From: Clostridiales bacterium Firm_09
GTDB lineage: Bacteria > Bacillota > Clostridia > Christensenellales > DTU072
Assembly: GCA_001604065.1 (NCBI GenBank)
Contig: LVAO01000003.1
Location: 33,483-97,482, forward strand
DNA length: 64,000 nucleotides
Reading direction: 5' to 3'
The notes beneath the pieces were generated by a model, which worked only from the letters and a program-made list of their open reading frames with translations, was not told the DNA's origin and made no database searches. Made by a program: the position numbers and the translations under genes. This document shows, in pieces, positions 37,021-44,801 of the stretch (positions within the stretch are counted from its first letter, which is position 1; each line of letters starts with the position of its first letter).

Positions 37021-40000
37021 TTTGATAGAAATTATCAATCTTTACGGCAATCGCATCGGGATTGACGCTTACCACAGTATAGCCGGTTTGCTGGCTGTTG
37101 AGGCTGAACGTAATCCCGCCGAAACCGCTGACATATGGCGACCATTTTGCATACAGGGTGATATCCTGCGTCAGAGGCTGGTCAAAGCGATACAGCGTAT
37201 TGAGCATTTCGTCCGTGTACCAGCCCAAAAATGCCATACCCTCATAATAAGGCTCCTGCGGCTGTACCGGATAGGTATTGTATACCCCCACATACGGGTC
37301 GATCGGGGAACCTCCGTTTGTGTTGTAGGTAATCGTGTATGAATTGATTGAAAAAACGGCATATATGGTTTTGTTGGAGGTTATCGGAGTCGAGAAATTG
37401 AAATCCCACCGCACAAACGTATATCCCGTATAAGAAGGCGTCGGGGATGAAGAGGGATAAGTGGCATACGAACCATGGTCCACATTAATTGTGGCCCATA
37501 CCTGGTTGTCCTCCAAGCTTTTGAAGGTAACCCGATAGGTTTTGATTCTGTACAAAGCATAAACGATGGTGTCTCCGACAATTGATTTATAATCGTTTGG
37601 CGTCGGAAGCAGCGAGTTTTTATCGCATGACCAGCCGATGAAATCCATTCCTTCTTTTGAGGGATTTGCAGGCGGATACGCCTGGGCCTCATATACTATT
37701 GTGCGGACAGCCAATACGGTGCCGGTCTGGTCATAATCGCTGTCAACAAACAATACCTGAAACGTCCTTCTGGAATAATCTGCAATGAAAGTGGTATCCT
37801 GGCGGATGACGTACGAAGCAAAATTCACGTATCCGCTGACGCCCCCGACCGTCCACCCTTCAAAAGTATAGCCGACCGCAGGCGTACCGTCATCAGGTTC
37901 TCTTTGTGAAGGATCGGCCGGACTGGAAGGCGGAATAATCTTGGAATTATACAGGACATTGGCAAGAAGATAATAGGTATCGTAATTTCCGTTTTTGAAA
38001 GTTACAGTAAAAGTTTTGTCCGTATAGGAGGCGCTGATGACCATATTGCGTTGTATATTGACAAAATTGGGTATTGCGCCGTCCTCTCTCCATTCTCCGT
38101 TTTTACCCACAATCTCCGGCACCGCGGGAATGTTGGTGAGAGTCGCACCCTTACGTACGGTTCGCGTTGCAAGCACAAGAGGCGCCACGGTGTTGTCGTC
38201 CGTAAAAGTCACCGTAAAAATTTCTACCCATTTTGCATAGATGCTGAGGTTTCCGAAGACTTTGTCGCTGCTTGACCAGACGGATTCCGGCAGATAATCG
38301 GGCGTGGTATACCATCCGTCAAAGTCGTATCCCTGCCGGACAGGGGTCACCAGCAAGAGCGTGGTATCGTAGGGCGCTTCGCGTATTTCAAGCGAACCCG
38401 GAACCGTTTCTATGGTAACCCTATATGTCTTTGGCGTGAAAACGGCGGATACCGTCTTGTTTTCTGTCACATAAAGATAATCCTGAGAATCCCAGCCGAC
38501 AAAATTGTAGCCTTTTCTGGATGTACTGAGATAATCCTCAAAAGCCGCCTTTTGTTCCATATTGCTATCCGAAGGATCATCCGGTGCAACCGCCGCACCT
38601 TTGTAAGGGACGATCTGGGTTGCTCCGATCTGGGTCGCGCCATCCACAAAACGGATGTTGAACGTCATGATGGTATAGATGGCGTATATTTCGCGGTCGG
38701 ATGTGATGTTGGAAAAAGAAGTGCTGCTCCATCTCGCTGTATAACCTGTCAGGGCAACATTGCTGCTTGAAACACTTGGCAGATTGCGTGCGGTTTCTCC
38801 GCTTCTTACTGTAAGAGTTGTAATTGAAATGCGGGTATAGGCATTGCCCTCCGGCCCGACAAGATAATTATAGCAGTAGCCGCCGGGAACATACTGCTGC
38901 GTTTCTCCCAAAGAAAATGCACTCAGATCCCTGCCGTTCGTATCCGTCCATATGCCGGAAGTTGTGTACCGGTCAACACTGCCCGCATCCATTGCAGGCT
39001 CCCTGTCGGACTGGCCCACGGAATCTCCATAAAAAAGCGCATAAAAACGGATGGTATATAATTTTGTCCATTTTGCATACAGAATGCGGTCGCCGGTCAG
39101 CTTTTCGGTGTTGAAATTCCATGGACGAAGGCACTCAGGTTCTTTATACCAGCCGTCAAAGTCATAGCCCTCCCTTGAAACGCTGACATTGACAATCGGC
39201 GTATTGTAATTTACCGTTTGCGACGGGGGATTGGTGCCGCCGGCATAATTGATATTGAATGTGGCGGTGAAGGTTTCGATCCTGTAGTGGGCATACAGCT
39301 GCATATCCTGTCTGACGTTGGTCAGAGGATTGTTTGCGCCGGGATTGCTGACAGAATAAACATTGTTTTTATATTCCCACTCGCCTGTAAAAACGTAATG
39401 CTCTTTGTTGTTGGGCGAAAGTGCGGCAATGTCGGCAAGCGTATGTACGGAGGATTGCGTTCCCGTCAGCACCGTGGCAGGATCAAGCAGATTGGTGCCG
39501 TATGGAACATCATTGATGCGGTAAAGCTCCTGCGATACATTGTTGATAAAATCGCAGAAAACGACGCTGTATGTTTTAAGAACAGGTATTTTTGTCCGTA
39601 TTGTCGTATCCTGCGTGATAAAATTGCTGCTGAAATCCCATTCAAAGGTGTATTTTTCTTCACCGGCAGCAATGGGAATGGAGGGATAATCCGAAAGCGA
39701 ATCCCCTTTTTTGACAAGTTTGGAGGCTATAAAGGATTCTGTTCCGTTTGCGTCTACCTTGATAAACGTAACAGTGCAGTAAGGCGTCCATTTTGCGTAA
39801 ATATAAACTGTCCTGTCCGTGTTGTCGGCAGTCAGCACAACTTGATCCACCATGAAGTTCCAGGGATTCGTAAGAGCGGCGTCCTTGTACCAGCCGTCAA
39901 ACGCATACAGCGTGGCTTCCTGAACATAATGCTGTCTTACGGGTGCGGATGCGGGCGCGTCAATTCTGGCAAGCTGAAGCACCTTCCGGTTTTCATAAAT

Positions 40001-40405
40001 ACGCTGCTGCGCGGTCAGCGAAGGGATATTGAGGTCAAAGACAACATTGACTTTATTTTCGTCAGCGTCCTGCTGCACGACATCTATTGTGAACGTCGTC
40101 CTTTGTTTTTTATATTCGACGGTAATCAATGCCTTGTTGGCTACCCTGTCGGTATCTACGCCGAGAAATTTCACTTCATCTCTGATGTCGGCGACCCGCA
40201 CAGTCTGCTTTGTACCGTCGCTTTTGGTGACGACAAGATTCATACCGTTCAGATCAAGGTCTTCACCGACAACATATACATTGCGATAATCGCCCGTCAA
40301 TTCTATTGCCGTTATTTCCCCGCTGCCGGAAGAACAGGCAGCCGCAGAAAATATCAGCAGAACGGATAGGAGCATCAGCAGCAAAACTTTGGTAATCTTT
40401 GTCAT
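26780..40405 (-). CDS. Giant cell-surface lipoprotein: Ig-like domain, ~12 InlB-type repeats, long BspA leucine-rich repeat array
   Basis: About 4541 residues in one uninterrupted frame. Signal MTKITKVLLLMLLSVLLIFS with a lipobox-like SAAAC (Cys24) predicts a lipid anchor. Order: Big_3-like Ig domain (about 31-110; GEDLDLNGMNLVV, SDGT), about twelve InlB/Listeria-Bacteroides repeats (about 105-1090; FDGWY, YAKW), then BspA/TpLRR leucine-rich repeats to the end (IGxxAFxxCxxL). No LPXTG, SLH or choline-binding tail is present, so the chain should project outward from its N-terminus. AGAGGTG precedes the ATG, and a promoter is close by. Relatives bind host proteins, mucus or other bacteria, but no ligand can be assigned here. 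The next gene encodes a second lipoprotein. Confidence 0.9.
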   Translation of the reverse strand: MTKITKVLLLMLLSVLLIFSAAACSSGSGEITAIELTGDYRNVYVVGEDLDLNGMNLVVTKSDGTKQTVRVADIRDEVKFLGVDTDRVANKALITVEYKKQRTTFTIDVVQQDADENKVNVVFDLNIPSLTAQQRIYENRKVLQLARIDAPASAPVRQHYVQEATLYAFDGWYKDAALTNPWNFMVDQVVLTADNTDRTVYIYAKWTPYCTVTFIKVDANGTESFIASKLVKKGDSLSDYPSIPIAAGEEKYTFEWDFSSNFITQDTTIRTKIPVLKTYSVVFCDFINNVSQELYRINDVPYGTNLLDPATVLTGTQSSVHTLADIAALSPNNKEHYVFTGEWEYKNNVYSVSNPGANNPLTNVRQDMQLYAHYRIETFTATFNINYAGGTNPPSQTVNYNTPIVNVSVSREGYDFDGWYKEPECLRPWNFNTEKLTGDRILYAKWTKLYTIRFYALFYGDSVGQSDREPAMDAGSVDRYTTSGIWTDTNGRDLSAFSLGETQQYVPGGYCYNYLVGPEGNAYTRISITTLTVRSGETARNLPSVSSSNVALTGYTARWSSTSFSNITSDREIYAIYTIMTFNIRFVDGATQIGATQIVPYKGAAVAPDDPSDSNMEQKAAFEDYLSTSRKGYNFVGWDSQDYLYVTENKTVSAVFTPKTYRVTIETVPGSLEIREAPYDTTLLLVTPVRQGYDFDGWYTTPDYLPESVWSSSDKVFGNLSIYAKWVEIFTVTFTDDNTVAPLVLATRTVRKGATLTNIPAVPEIVGKNGEWREDGAIPNFVNIQRNMVISASYTDKTFTVTFKNGNYDTYYLLANVLYNSKIIPPSSPADPSQREPDDGTPAVGYTFEGWTVGGVSGYVNFASYVIRQDTTFIADYSRRTFQVLFVDSDYDQTGTVLAVRTIVYEAQAYPPANPSKEGMDFIGWSCDKNSLLPTPNDYKSIVGDTIVYALYRIKTYRVTFKSLEDNQVWATINVDHGSYATYPSSSPTPSYTGYTFVRWDFNFSTPITSNKTIYAVFSINSYTITYNTNGGSPIDPYVGVYNTYPVQPQEPYYEGMAFLGWYTDEMLNTLYRFDQPLTQDITLYAKWSPYVSGFGGITFSLNSQQTGYTVVSVNPDAIAVKIDNFYQNKPVLSIGSGAFADNHRLQIVVLPNTLISIGANAFSGCVNLRKADIPETVTTIGDNAFSGCTALKTVTFPENAQLRSIGAYAFSGASALTGLLLPQTLTTIGAGAFYNCALLYDLEVPRSVSSIGANAFENCVGLKYAKFERTSPCALGASAFSGLSGSFRIYVPDVLAYTTGVSAAWQSLASKICPSSQIASDWYYEILKTGAHAGKLRLLHYLGSDTVLTVPESLNIAGVVRQVYSFGDNLFDGKVTVFKMNSDMPLSSATFGSAAGLVRLEMSIIDSNGQQRELLNSNMTIIRTAYETIGTLSEFSVSAIRSLKSLFGNVMPPANLKKVIILPDLSTLPAEMFYNCHSIQEVFIPATITSIGDRAFYSCFDLRQVSFEPGSTLAHIGSGAFENCVGLEYIALPATVTQIDSNAFKSTPFVENSEEDYVVLGDGILYKYNADAKIVILPKEIKKINEYAFYGASLRSFMFETGSELTSVGPYAFAECVNLEHAAFPLAMSQLGEGAFYNDKKLSKVVFFYVGTGGASISIANTTDVFRNTMSSLEVYVPSSEKENYIQENNNWEVIVASQLGLSSWSGLRGAGLSYYGDWLFDYNSVLGTTLIQYYGDSEDIVVPDFLDSGTGQISPVIKLNNYVFPRDTRTISIDASLMADPKVFGGLSSLTEITLRNVTPDMPSYNPDPLHPDPNHYVHEYLYGMLSVNKSLAVVNVGGQVSIRNLLGALPPSTLTTVNIFEEETVLAAEMFKDCVNIVNINLPSTITYVGERAFANSGWERNYNGDFVIILRDLDGRGLLVGYKGNAQYVVLPSDVREINRKLFEGNTSIEILELADVSVIHDEAFKNATRLNKIFMTGDAPEFGSGVFSGLMSGALLYVDADKVGFYHPSATAGVTVCPNNLIASDGYLIEEITPETAKLVQSLRSGGAAEMPSKIGNHYIVSIGANAFYSTATSLTFYSNVTNQPGSPAFSAPVTLDANAFRNLKSLASVTIYNTGTVLFNRQYLYELLTSNPSLNKLSYNGDCTLVYLLNGQMPPASLKTIEILSGSEAIVDNLLDDCPNIKNIILPSTLKTVGYYAFEETAWYAAQSSFVIIVNGYLYKYKGTESNVTIPASVRTVGVRAFSQRTAGGEWQGNLYMKSVKFAGGSVAGAILSEAFYKCALLVKFDAPASLSYIASDAFRESGISQVGDALITTGDKGDILIKYTGSEADYTLPAGITVINSGAFRQNTAIQNLIIPSGSLLVSIGSDAFRDCTNLEMIWMDSKASNDNKVRTIFPLQFIDSIGENAFAGTPWYSGLGSYLFGNKKLLLVHTGAESLMLSDNDIPSGFELNMISGAAFGSCDVRSLYIDMTSVPTLMPGALDSLADVYVPAEMYNMYTTQWSAYASRLHAARVSDGTFVNPEGTLIYVNPASDTIFFTDRSGLTFLPASPFTDARNNLTMVFTQTAPPAKESGSLNKVSDIYVPLQALATYQSLWSDYAGNLHGYAVNNGFYIVNNVLYQYLGSSAWVEVPSGVTAIAGYAFSLGTNIEYLHFPSSVVSVAKHAHYGLQNAVVAAAGTVVNMDEHFADNVLALHMSVPYADASELAMSGGTVIRYLGKVKNYSLPSSVTGIAAQAFAGHKELFRLEIPTTVVSIQKDAFAGCENAVLLVAAENVPAGFAADWNAGAFFTYVNYSIITYENSKYIVVNGNATLLEAAAGLTSISLSYAGGYKIAGIAANAFSQSPAIKKIYLSSDVVNVNSKSFDGCSGAVVYLSGEAVPSGFLSGWTADILEYFTNYGKVFVSGGYRYVINGSAAILLAYEGTQTALTVPGSVAYLGNNYMVTTIAAYAFYNNTSIASVTFPTQMNRIGAYAFYGCQNLAAVVWSNNINYIGTGAFAGTPWLASRTGWVSSGSKGYLYAGSSNIVFVPSGMTSIISGALSSGDIRYAVFTAAVPVSIGASLFDGLEKVLVPAAYLSAYRTAAVWSDYASKIDSYTEYAGALYYHGALLSYIGGGDNFEVPVSVGGYAVTEIMDGAFAGHSDLKTLWIGQGIAVIGKNVFAGCSRLFVQVYYETYHAQGAGCFDGVYSLYAYRSIFEENGVRYGTQENGTDLMILNFLAGSEKTEVPATVCGGIPAAIAPWAYLDSSAVKILLPNLPIAIDAHAFDGAQNLVLIAYTDLLNKEALDMVGEVYEASHIRTYGDFEIYVNGGQGIYMGYNGTDSYAEIYGVISGITITGIAGYALLNSGLKTVMVEGTIPAGNISDAAFMKTGADTVVYYLGDANLSEYAWASGIFEAHTRSQEYTYEGYTYTLYKDGVLIVKYTCDAAEEVFLTIPERLPVGVLQLEVKGIASGAFDSFTVLKQNIVIPSSVVFIGKNAFIGAESHEMNVHLWCPDNAGFVAGWNRYFSDTFFRTEGDTVDLYGIVYLADGDHAAVIGYSGISNVKVIEKTVMINGIARSVTKIASYAFENIDDYAHIYIPNSITTVRNRIIYQSDHATFSLALATVPSSWSLNGNIILSSAKINYNNLILLRENGVLNFIRYEGKDASVHIPAQIVSGGITYDVRGIASYAFSGSDNIYRLYLPASVNTAAENAFYNCGKILLYTEDNQAQASAWLHNPADFKGVYYDSGSLTAHDGFLYQLDGNEACLVECLSSDSEVEIPYNFSIGPNDYTVRTIGIYAFAFRTDITKIIINDSIVSAGPDAFLGTSNAVLDLMMNTMPDWGEGWQGDVISVNINASRVCSIGGFTYLLSTTEAMVTGYEDIYAVSLTIPSVITYYSNNYTVTKIAEYAFCNFMNLGSVRLEEGSRISEIGAYAFYNCINMYEFGFTDQITRIGEKAFTSTLWYQNKIADGMVYGGSPDTLRLYTGMEEAVVLTNSSGVNAILGGAFGSNSSVRYLVFLNGAMPQAHPHAFDTIEKILVPANLVDSYKAEWDFAKDRIEAVTESNGMLFYQNVLLAIVDAQASSLEIPAFAGNYAINTIAAYADKTGLTAARELRIPATITHIGDNSFPTSVIYYSVAARSAGYGSITALAQYYNAGSIFEENGSRFILAGGKATLVKYTGSHAEYTVPLSVSCGGMSYPVTAIGAYSFTGESTLGLRSVFVPSAVSIHAMAFHNARSVPSFIIYSALPQGNYAWAQNWEMPVYFGVSEVYSQASLRYILCDGEIIITQYFGGAEQTSIVIPQTIIIGTSGYPVTAIGNYAFAGKASLASIAIPSSIRYIGKNAFYGTYWLEHAERFIIDNHRLLLYNGTGEIVTLDESLGIREIVGGAFLSSNASRVIITGETPVIALCEGAFEGVDMITVPDIALDIYTQYLWSDYSEIIVGSEYVWGDFGFSFGTDNKVTVTHYYGGSGIVAVPGSVTIGNVTYQVTALAAGLFAGRTDIIQIYLPASIAEIGAATFEGCINARLYLASGPRAWYAGWDQDLIAVIYNYIG
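37120..40095 (-). repeat. Array of about 12 InlB B-type (Listeria-Bacteroides) repeats (approximate limits)
   Basis: Units of about 65-95 residues, each with a leading strand of the form TYxVTF, a middle GYxFxGWY and a closing YAKW or close variant. Copies are divergent at protein level, so this is an old expansion, not a recent DNA duplication. Confidence 0.85.
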
Positions 40406-40455
40406 AACACACCTCTGAAGGACAAGCGCGCGCAAGCCCTAAATAGACAGTTTTT

Positions 40456-40483
40456 ATTATAACAGAGCAGGACGGTTTTGCAA
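40456..40483 (-). promoter_or_regulatory. Sigma-A promoter of the giant lipoprotein operon
   Basis: TTGCAA - 16 bases - TATAAT on the minus strand, predicting a leader of about 45 bases. It lies between the amylase gene and the giant gene; no terminator for the glycogen operon was seen here, so read-through is possible. Confidence 0.65.
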
Positions 40484-40565
40484 CTGCCAAAACGCTATAT
40501 TTACTATATTATTACTTATAAAGTTTAATAATTCAGCGCGCGCTCACATACGGAACACGTAAAAA

Positions 40566-42356
40566 TCATGGATCCCGGAAGGAGATTGCCAAAGAAAGCG
40601 GCGGCAGCTCCGCAATCATCGCTCCGGTAAGGATATCCTTCGTCCGGGGAACAGGCACAGACTCTTCCGAAGGATTGACATATAAGGCAAGCTTGTCGCG
40701 AATGACGCATACCGCGCTTCCGAAAACATGCAGGAAAGCACGGGAAACAAAACAATCCCTGTTTTTTTTGCGCAGATTGCCTAAAAAACGATAAAAATCC
40801 AAAACCTGATTGTCTTCTTTTCCCCAAGGATATGTCCTGCGGTTGAGAGGATCCGCATATCCCTGAAGCGCCGTTTCATCCCCATAGTAAAGGGAGGGCA
40901 CTCCGGGCAAAAAATACTGAAGGGAAGCGGCAAGCATCAATCTTTTTCTTGCGGCAGAAAGCATGCGCGGGGATAAAAAGAAGTGTTTCTTGCCCTCTTC
41001 GTCATGGGGTGGCACCGCATCGGAAAGGGCATTGATCGCCCGCACGGTGTCATGAGATCCGATCATGGAAAAACTGCAATCCAGCGCCTGTTTGGGATAA
41101 TTTTCTATGATATTGCCGATTTCTGCGGCAAAGGTGTAGGCATCACAGTTTTTGATATAATTCAGGATCGAGGTGCGGAAGGGATAGTTCATCACACCAT
41201 CCAGTTCCTTGCCAAAAAGATAACTCCTGCTTTGCGAATAGCTGACTTTGGTGCTGGCATCTTCCCAGACCTCACCAATCAGCACCCGTTCCGGATTGCC
41301 CCTTTTTACGGCAATTCTGATTTTTTCGATAAAATCCGAAGACAGTTCGTCGGCGACATCCAACCGCCAGCCGCTTATTCCGCATGCATTCCAGCGGTCA
41401 ATGATTCCGCCGGGCGCAGCAATAAAATCCTGAAATGACGTGCAATCTCTTTTTACCGTAGGGACCGATTTCACCCCCCACCAGCACATATAATCCTCTC
41501 TGTCCGCCCCAAAGGTAAACCAGTCAAAATAAGGACTCTCCTTGCCTTGATAAGCGCCGGCGCCCGGATATCTGCTGAATTTATTGAAATAAAGACTGTC
41601 CGCCCCTGTATGATTGAAGACACCGTCCAGAATGATTCCGATCCCCTTTGCCCCGCACGCAGCAACCATCTCCTTGAACTCTTCTTCTGTGCCGAACAAC
41701 GAGTCAATTTTAGTATAATCACCCGTATCATAACGATGATTGGAAGAAGACTCAAAGACAGGGGATAAATAAATGGCTGTGACTCCCAAGCTTTCCAGGT
41801 AGTCCAGTCTGGAAAGAATCCCGCGGGCATTGCCGCCAAAGAAATCATCCGCGGCATAGCTTCCATCCGAGTTGTGCACTTCGACATCCTCATACCATGG
41901 TTTAAGATACCCATAACGTGGTTTTCTGTCATTTTCTTCGCGCGCAAAACGGTCAGCGAAGATATGGTAGACCACTCCGCCCTTCAACCAATCTGGAGTA
42001 ACGTAGTCTTGTTGAAAGACGGTAAGCTGCCATTCCGGAAGCCAATCGCGGATCCGCGCTTTGCCTTCTTCATCCCTGCCGACAAACAAAAAACCTGCGG
42101 CAGTTTTGATTTCGAAGCGGTAATAAACGATACCCGGGACGGGCGGCGAAAAACGACAAGAAAAAAAGAGATGCCCCTCATCTTCTTCTGCAATTTCCAG
42201 AGGTATCCGAGCATTCAGCACTCCTCTGGCCACAAGAAAAACACCCTCGGGCAAACGGGTTTTCTCTACAGGAAAAAGGATGCGCACCTCTTCCCCTGCG
42301 GCGACTGCGCCGAAGGGAGTTTTGTAGCGTGTATCTCTGGAGTCATAGACCGCCAT
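40566..42356 (-). CDS. Cytoplasmic GH13 alpha-amylase / neopullulanase-type glucan hydrolase
   Basis: Hydrolyses alpha-1,4-glucan; with no signal peptide it should act inside the cell on glycogen or maltodextrins. The 596 residues hold an N-terminal beta domain (about 1-120), then the GH13 barrel with LDGVFNHTG, nucleophile Asp in GWRLDVADE, acid/base Glu in LIGEVWED and the third Asp in IGSHDTVR. The layout resembles cyclomaltodextrinase/neopullulanase enzymes, but the exact subfamily is uncertain. It begins 2 bases after glgP and is the last gene of the glycogen operon, where it could trim side chains left by phosphorylase. Confidence 0.9.
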   Translation of the reverse strand: MAVYDSRDTRYKTPFGAVAAGEEVRILFPVEKTRLPEGVFLVARGVLNARIPLEIAEEDEGHLFFSCRFSPPVPGIVYYRFEIKTAAGFLFVGRDEEGKARIRDWLPEWQLTVFQQDYVTPDWLKGGVVYHIFADRFAREENDRKPRYGYLKPWYEDVEVHNSDGSYAADDFFGGNARGILSRLDYLESLGVTAIYLSPVFESSSNHRYDTGDYTKIDSLFGTEEEFKEMVAACGAKGIGIILDGVFNHTGADSLYFNKFSRYPGAGAYQGKESPYFDWFTFGADREDYMCWWGVKSVPTVKRDCTSFQDFIAAPGGIIDRWNACGISGWRLDVADELSSDFIEKIRIAVKRGNPERVLIGEVWEDASTKVSYSQSRSYLFGKELDGVMNYPFRTSILNYIKNCDAYTFAAEIGNIIENYPKQALDCSFSMIGSHDTVRAINALSDAVPPHDEEGKKHFFLSPRMLSAARKRLMLAASLQYFLPGVPSLYYGDETALQGYADPLNRRTYPWGKEDNQVLDFYRFLGNLRKKNRDCFVSRAFLHVFGSAVCVIRDKLALYVNPSEESVPVPRTKDILTGAMIAELPPLSLAISFRDP

Positions 42357-42358
42357 AT

Positions 42359-44776
42359 TCAGTCTACCTTATCGAGATGCCAGATTCTTCGCGCGTATTC
42401 CTCTACGCTTCTGTCCGAAGCAAAGAAGCCTGCTTCGGCAATATTGACCAGCGACATTGCATTGAATCGCGCGGAATCTCTGTAAATTCTATCCACCTTC
42501 GCCTGCGCTTCCGCATAAGAGGCAAAATCCGCGAGCACCATATAAGGGTCGGCACAGCCGCCGCGTCCGACGACGAGGCTGTCCGCTATCTCTTTGAATT
42601 CCGCGCCGTTTATGCCCGCGCGCAGCATGCCGATGATCTTCTGGATTCTTGGATCATGCGAATAATATTCCGAAGGCAAATAGACAGGACGCAGTTTTTC
42701 TACCGCATCCGCAGTCAGGCCGAACAAAAAGATATTGTCATCTCCCACTCTTTCGTGTATTTCTACGTTTGCCCCATCCAGCGTGCCGACAGTAATTGCG
42801 CCGTTGATCATGAACTTCATATTGCCGGTGCCGCTCGCTTCCGTACCGGCGACGCTGATCTGTTCGGAAATTTCGGTAGCAGGTATTATCAGCTCCGCCA
42901 GACTGACGCGGTAATTCTCCAAAAACACTACCTTCAGCTTATCGTGTATGCTTTTATCCTTATTGATTGTTTCGCCCAGCATATAAATCAGACGTATGAT
43001 GAGCTTTGCCATATAATATGAACTTGCCGCCTTGGCGCCGAAGATAAAGGTGCGGGGAACGATATCCAGATCGGGATTTTCTTTCAGCCGGTTGTACAAA
43101 TCCATAATATGAAAAGCGTTCAGGAGCTGCCGTTTGTATTCGTGAAGACGTTTTACCTGCACGTCAAAAATGCTTGCGGGATTGACCGCCGTCCCTGTCG
43201 TCTTATAGATATAATCGCTCAGCCGTACCTTATTCTGGTTCTTGATTTCCGCAAGCCTTCCGTATACCTCTTTATTGCCATAATATTCTTTAAGCTTCTG
43301 CAACTCCTGCGCGTCGGAAAGGTATCCTTCGCCGATAAGGTCTTTAAGAAGCTCGGCAAGAAGAGGATTGGCCTCGGCAATCCACCTTCTGTGCGTGATT
43401 CCGTTGGTGACATTGGTGAATTTCTGCGGTGCAACTTTATAATATTCTGCAAAAACAAGCTTCTTGAGAATATTGCTGTGTAGCTCCGATACACCGTTGA
43501 TGGTATGCGACGCGGCAAGACAAAGGTTTGCCATGCGGATTTCTCCGTCGCCGGCAATCGCATTGCGCGAGATTTTGTCCCAATCCGAAGGATATACCGA
43601 CCATAATTCGGCACAGTATCTGCGGTTGATTTCTTTGATAATCTGCGTAATGCGGGGAAGAAGCATTTCAAAAAGGTCCTGCGGCCAGCGCTCCAGCGCT
43701 TCCTGCATGACGGTGTGATTGGTATAGGATACCGTCGAAGTGACAATTTTCCATGCGTCATCCCAGCTGTAGCCATAAATGTCCAGCAGAATGCGCATCA
43801 GCTCGGGTATGCAGAGAGCAGGATGAGTATCGTTGATATGGATTGCCACCTTCTCCGGAAGATTGTTCAGATTGCGGTAATTCATCAGATGCTTTTTGAC
43901 GATGCTCTGCATGCTGGCCGAAACAAAAAAATACTGCTGTTTGAGACGCAGCGACTTTCCTTCTATATGGTTGTCGGCGGGATACAGAACCTTGGAGATG
44001 GCCTCCGCCATCGCCTTGGCTTCAATCGCTTTGACATATTCCCCGCGGGAAAAAAGCGCCATATCCAGCTCGACAGGCGCTTTTGCGCTCCAAAGTCTGA
44101 GTACGTTGACCGCTTCGCTCCGGTATCCGCTGATATTCATGTCATAAGGGATGGCCAGAATGGTCGTGGCGTTTCTGACATCGGTAAAAAGTCTGTCCCC
44201 TTCCCAACGCTCTTCCAGAACTCCCCCGAATTTGACCTCAAAAACATCACTCCGCTGATTTTGCCATACGTCGCCGTTCTGCAGCCAGTCATCCGGCATC
44301 TCCATCTGCCAACCGTCAACAATCTTCTGTTTGAATATGCCGTAATCATACCGGATGCTGAATCCGCCCGCAGCATATCCTCTGGAAGTCAGGCTGTCCA
44401 TGTATGCGGCGGCAAGCCGTCCCAACCCTCCGTTGCCAAGACCGGCATCCGGTTCTACATCAATCAATTTCTCAATATCGTAGCCCAGTTGGGATACCGC
44501 ACCGGTTGCGGCATCCAGCAATCCGAGATTGTACAGATGATTCTTTAAGGAACGTCCGAGCAAAAACTCCATGGACATATAATAAACCTGCTTGGCGCCC
44601 TGCTCTTTGACTCTGTTTTTGAATTCCAGCCGCTTCTCTGTCAGCAAATCTTTGGTTACCAATGACAGGGCGCGGAACATAATCTGGTCCCCCGCCTCGT
44701 CGTATCTGACCCCGAAGACCTCGGCAAGTTTCTGTTCAATCAGCTTCTTCAGTTCATTTTGCGATAGTAATTGCAT
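42359..44776 (-). CDS. glgP: Glycogen phosphorylase
   Basis: Releases glucose 1-phosphate from glycogen ends (GT35, PLP-dependent). The 805 residues include YYMSMEFLLGRSL, GLGNGGLGRLAAAYMDS, and the PLP site EASGTGNMKFMINGA with the cofactor lysine near residue 650. Length and motifs are those of bacterial phosphorylases. Starts 25 bases after glgA and ends 2 bases before the amylase gene. It gives the operon its breakdown arm. Confidence 0.97.
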   Translation of the reverse strand: MQLLSQNELKKLIEQKLAEVFGVRYDEAGDQIMFRALSLVTKDLLTEKRLEFKNRVKEQGAKQVYYMSMEFLLGRSLKNHLYNLGLLDAATGAVSQLGYDIEKLIDVEPDAGLGNGGLGRLAAAYMDSLTSRGYAAGGFSIRYDYGIFKQKIVDGWQMEMPDDWLQNGDVWQNQRSDVFEVKFGGVLEERWEGDRLFTDVRNATTILAIPYDMNISGYRSEAVNVLRLWSAKAPVELDMALFSRGEYVKAIEAKAMAEAISKVLYPADNHIEGKSLRLKQQYFFVSASMQSIVKKHLMNYRNLNNLPEKVAIHINDTHPALCIPELMRILLDIYGYSWDDAWKIVTSTVSYTNHTVMQEALERWPQDLFEMLLPRITQIIKEINRRYCAELWSVYPSDWDKISRNAIAGDGEIRMANLCLAASHTINGVSELHSNILKKLVFAEYYKVAPQKFTNVTNGITHRRWIAEANPLLAELLKDLIGEGYLSDAQELQKLKEYYGNKEVYGRLAEIKNQNKVRLSDYIYKTTGTAVNPASIFDVQVKRLHEYKRQLLNAFHIMDLYNRLKENPDLDIVPRTFIFGAKAASSYYMAKLIIRLIYMLGETINKDKSIHDKLKVVFLENYRVSLAELIIPATEISEQISVAGTEASGTGNMKFMINGAITVGTLDGANVEIHERVGDDNIFLFGLTADAVEKLRPVYLPSEYYSHDPRIQKIIGMLRAGINGAEFKEIADSLVVGRGGCADPYMVLADFASYAEAQAKVDRIYRDSARFNAMSLVNIAEAGFFASDRSVEEYARRIWHLDKVD

Positions 44777-44801
44777 TTGTTCTTTATTCGGCTCCTTCCG
44801 T

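Noticed and set aside
26780..40405. CRISPR array or tandem DNA repeat in the giant gene
   Set aside because: The repeats are in protein sequence and strongly diverged; there are no identical DNA repeats with regular unique spacers.
40436..40565. Terminator for the glycogen operon in the spacer before the giant gene
   Set aside because: The palindrome AGCGCGCGCT has no loop or T-run, and CGTTTTG...CAAAACCG overlaps the promoter without a T-run. No terminator could be supported.
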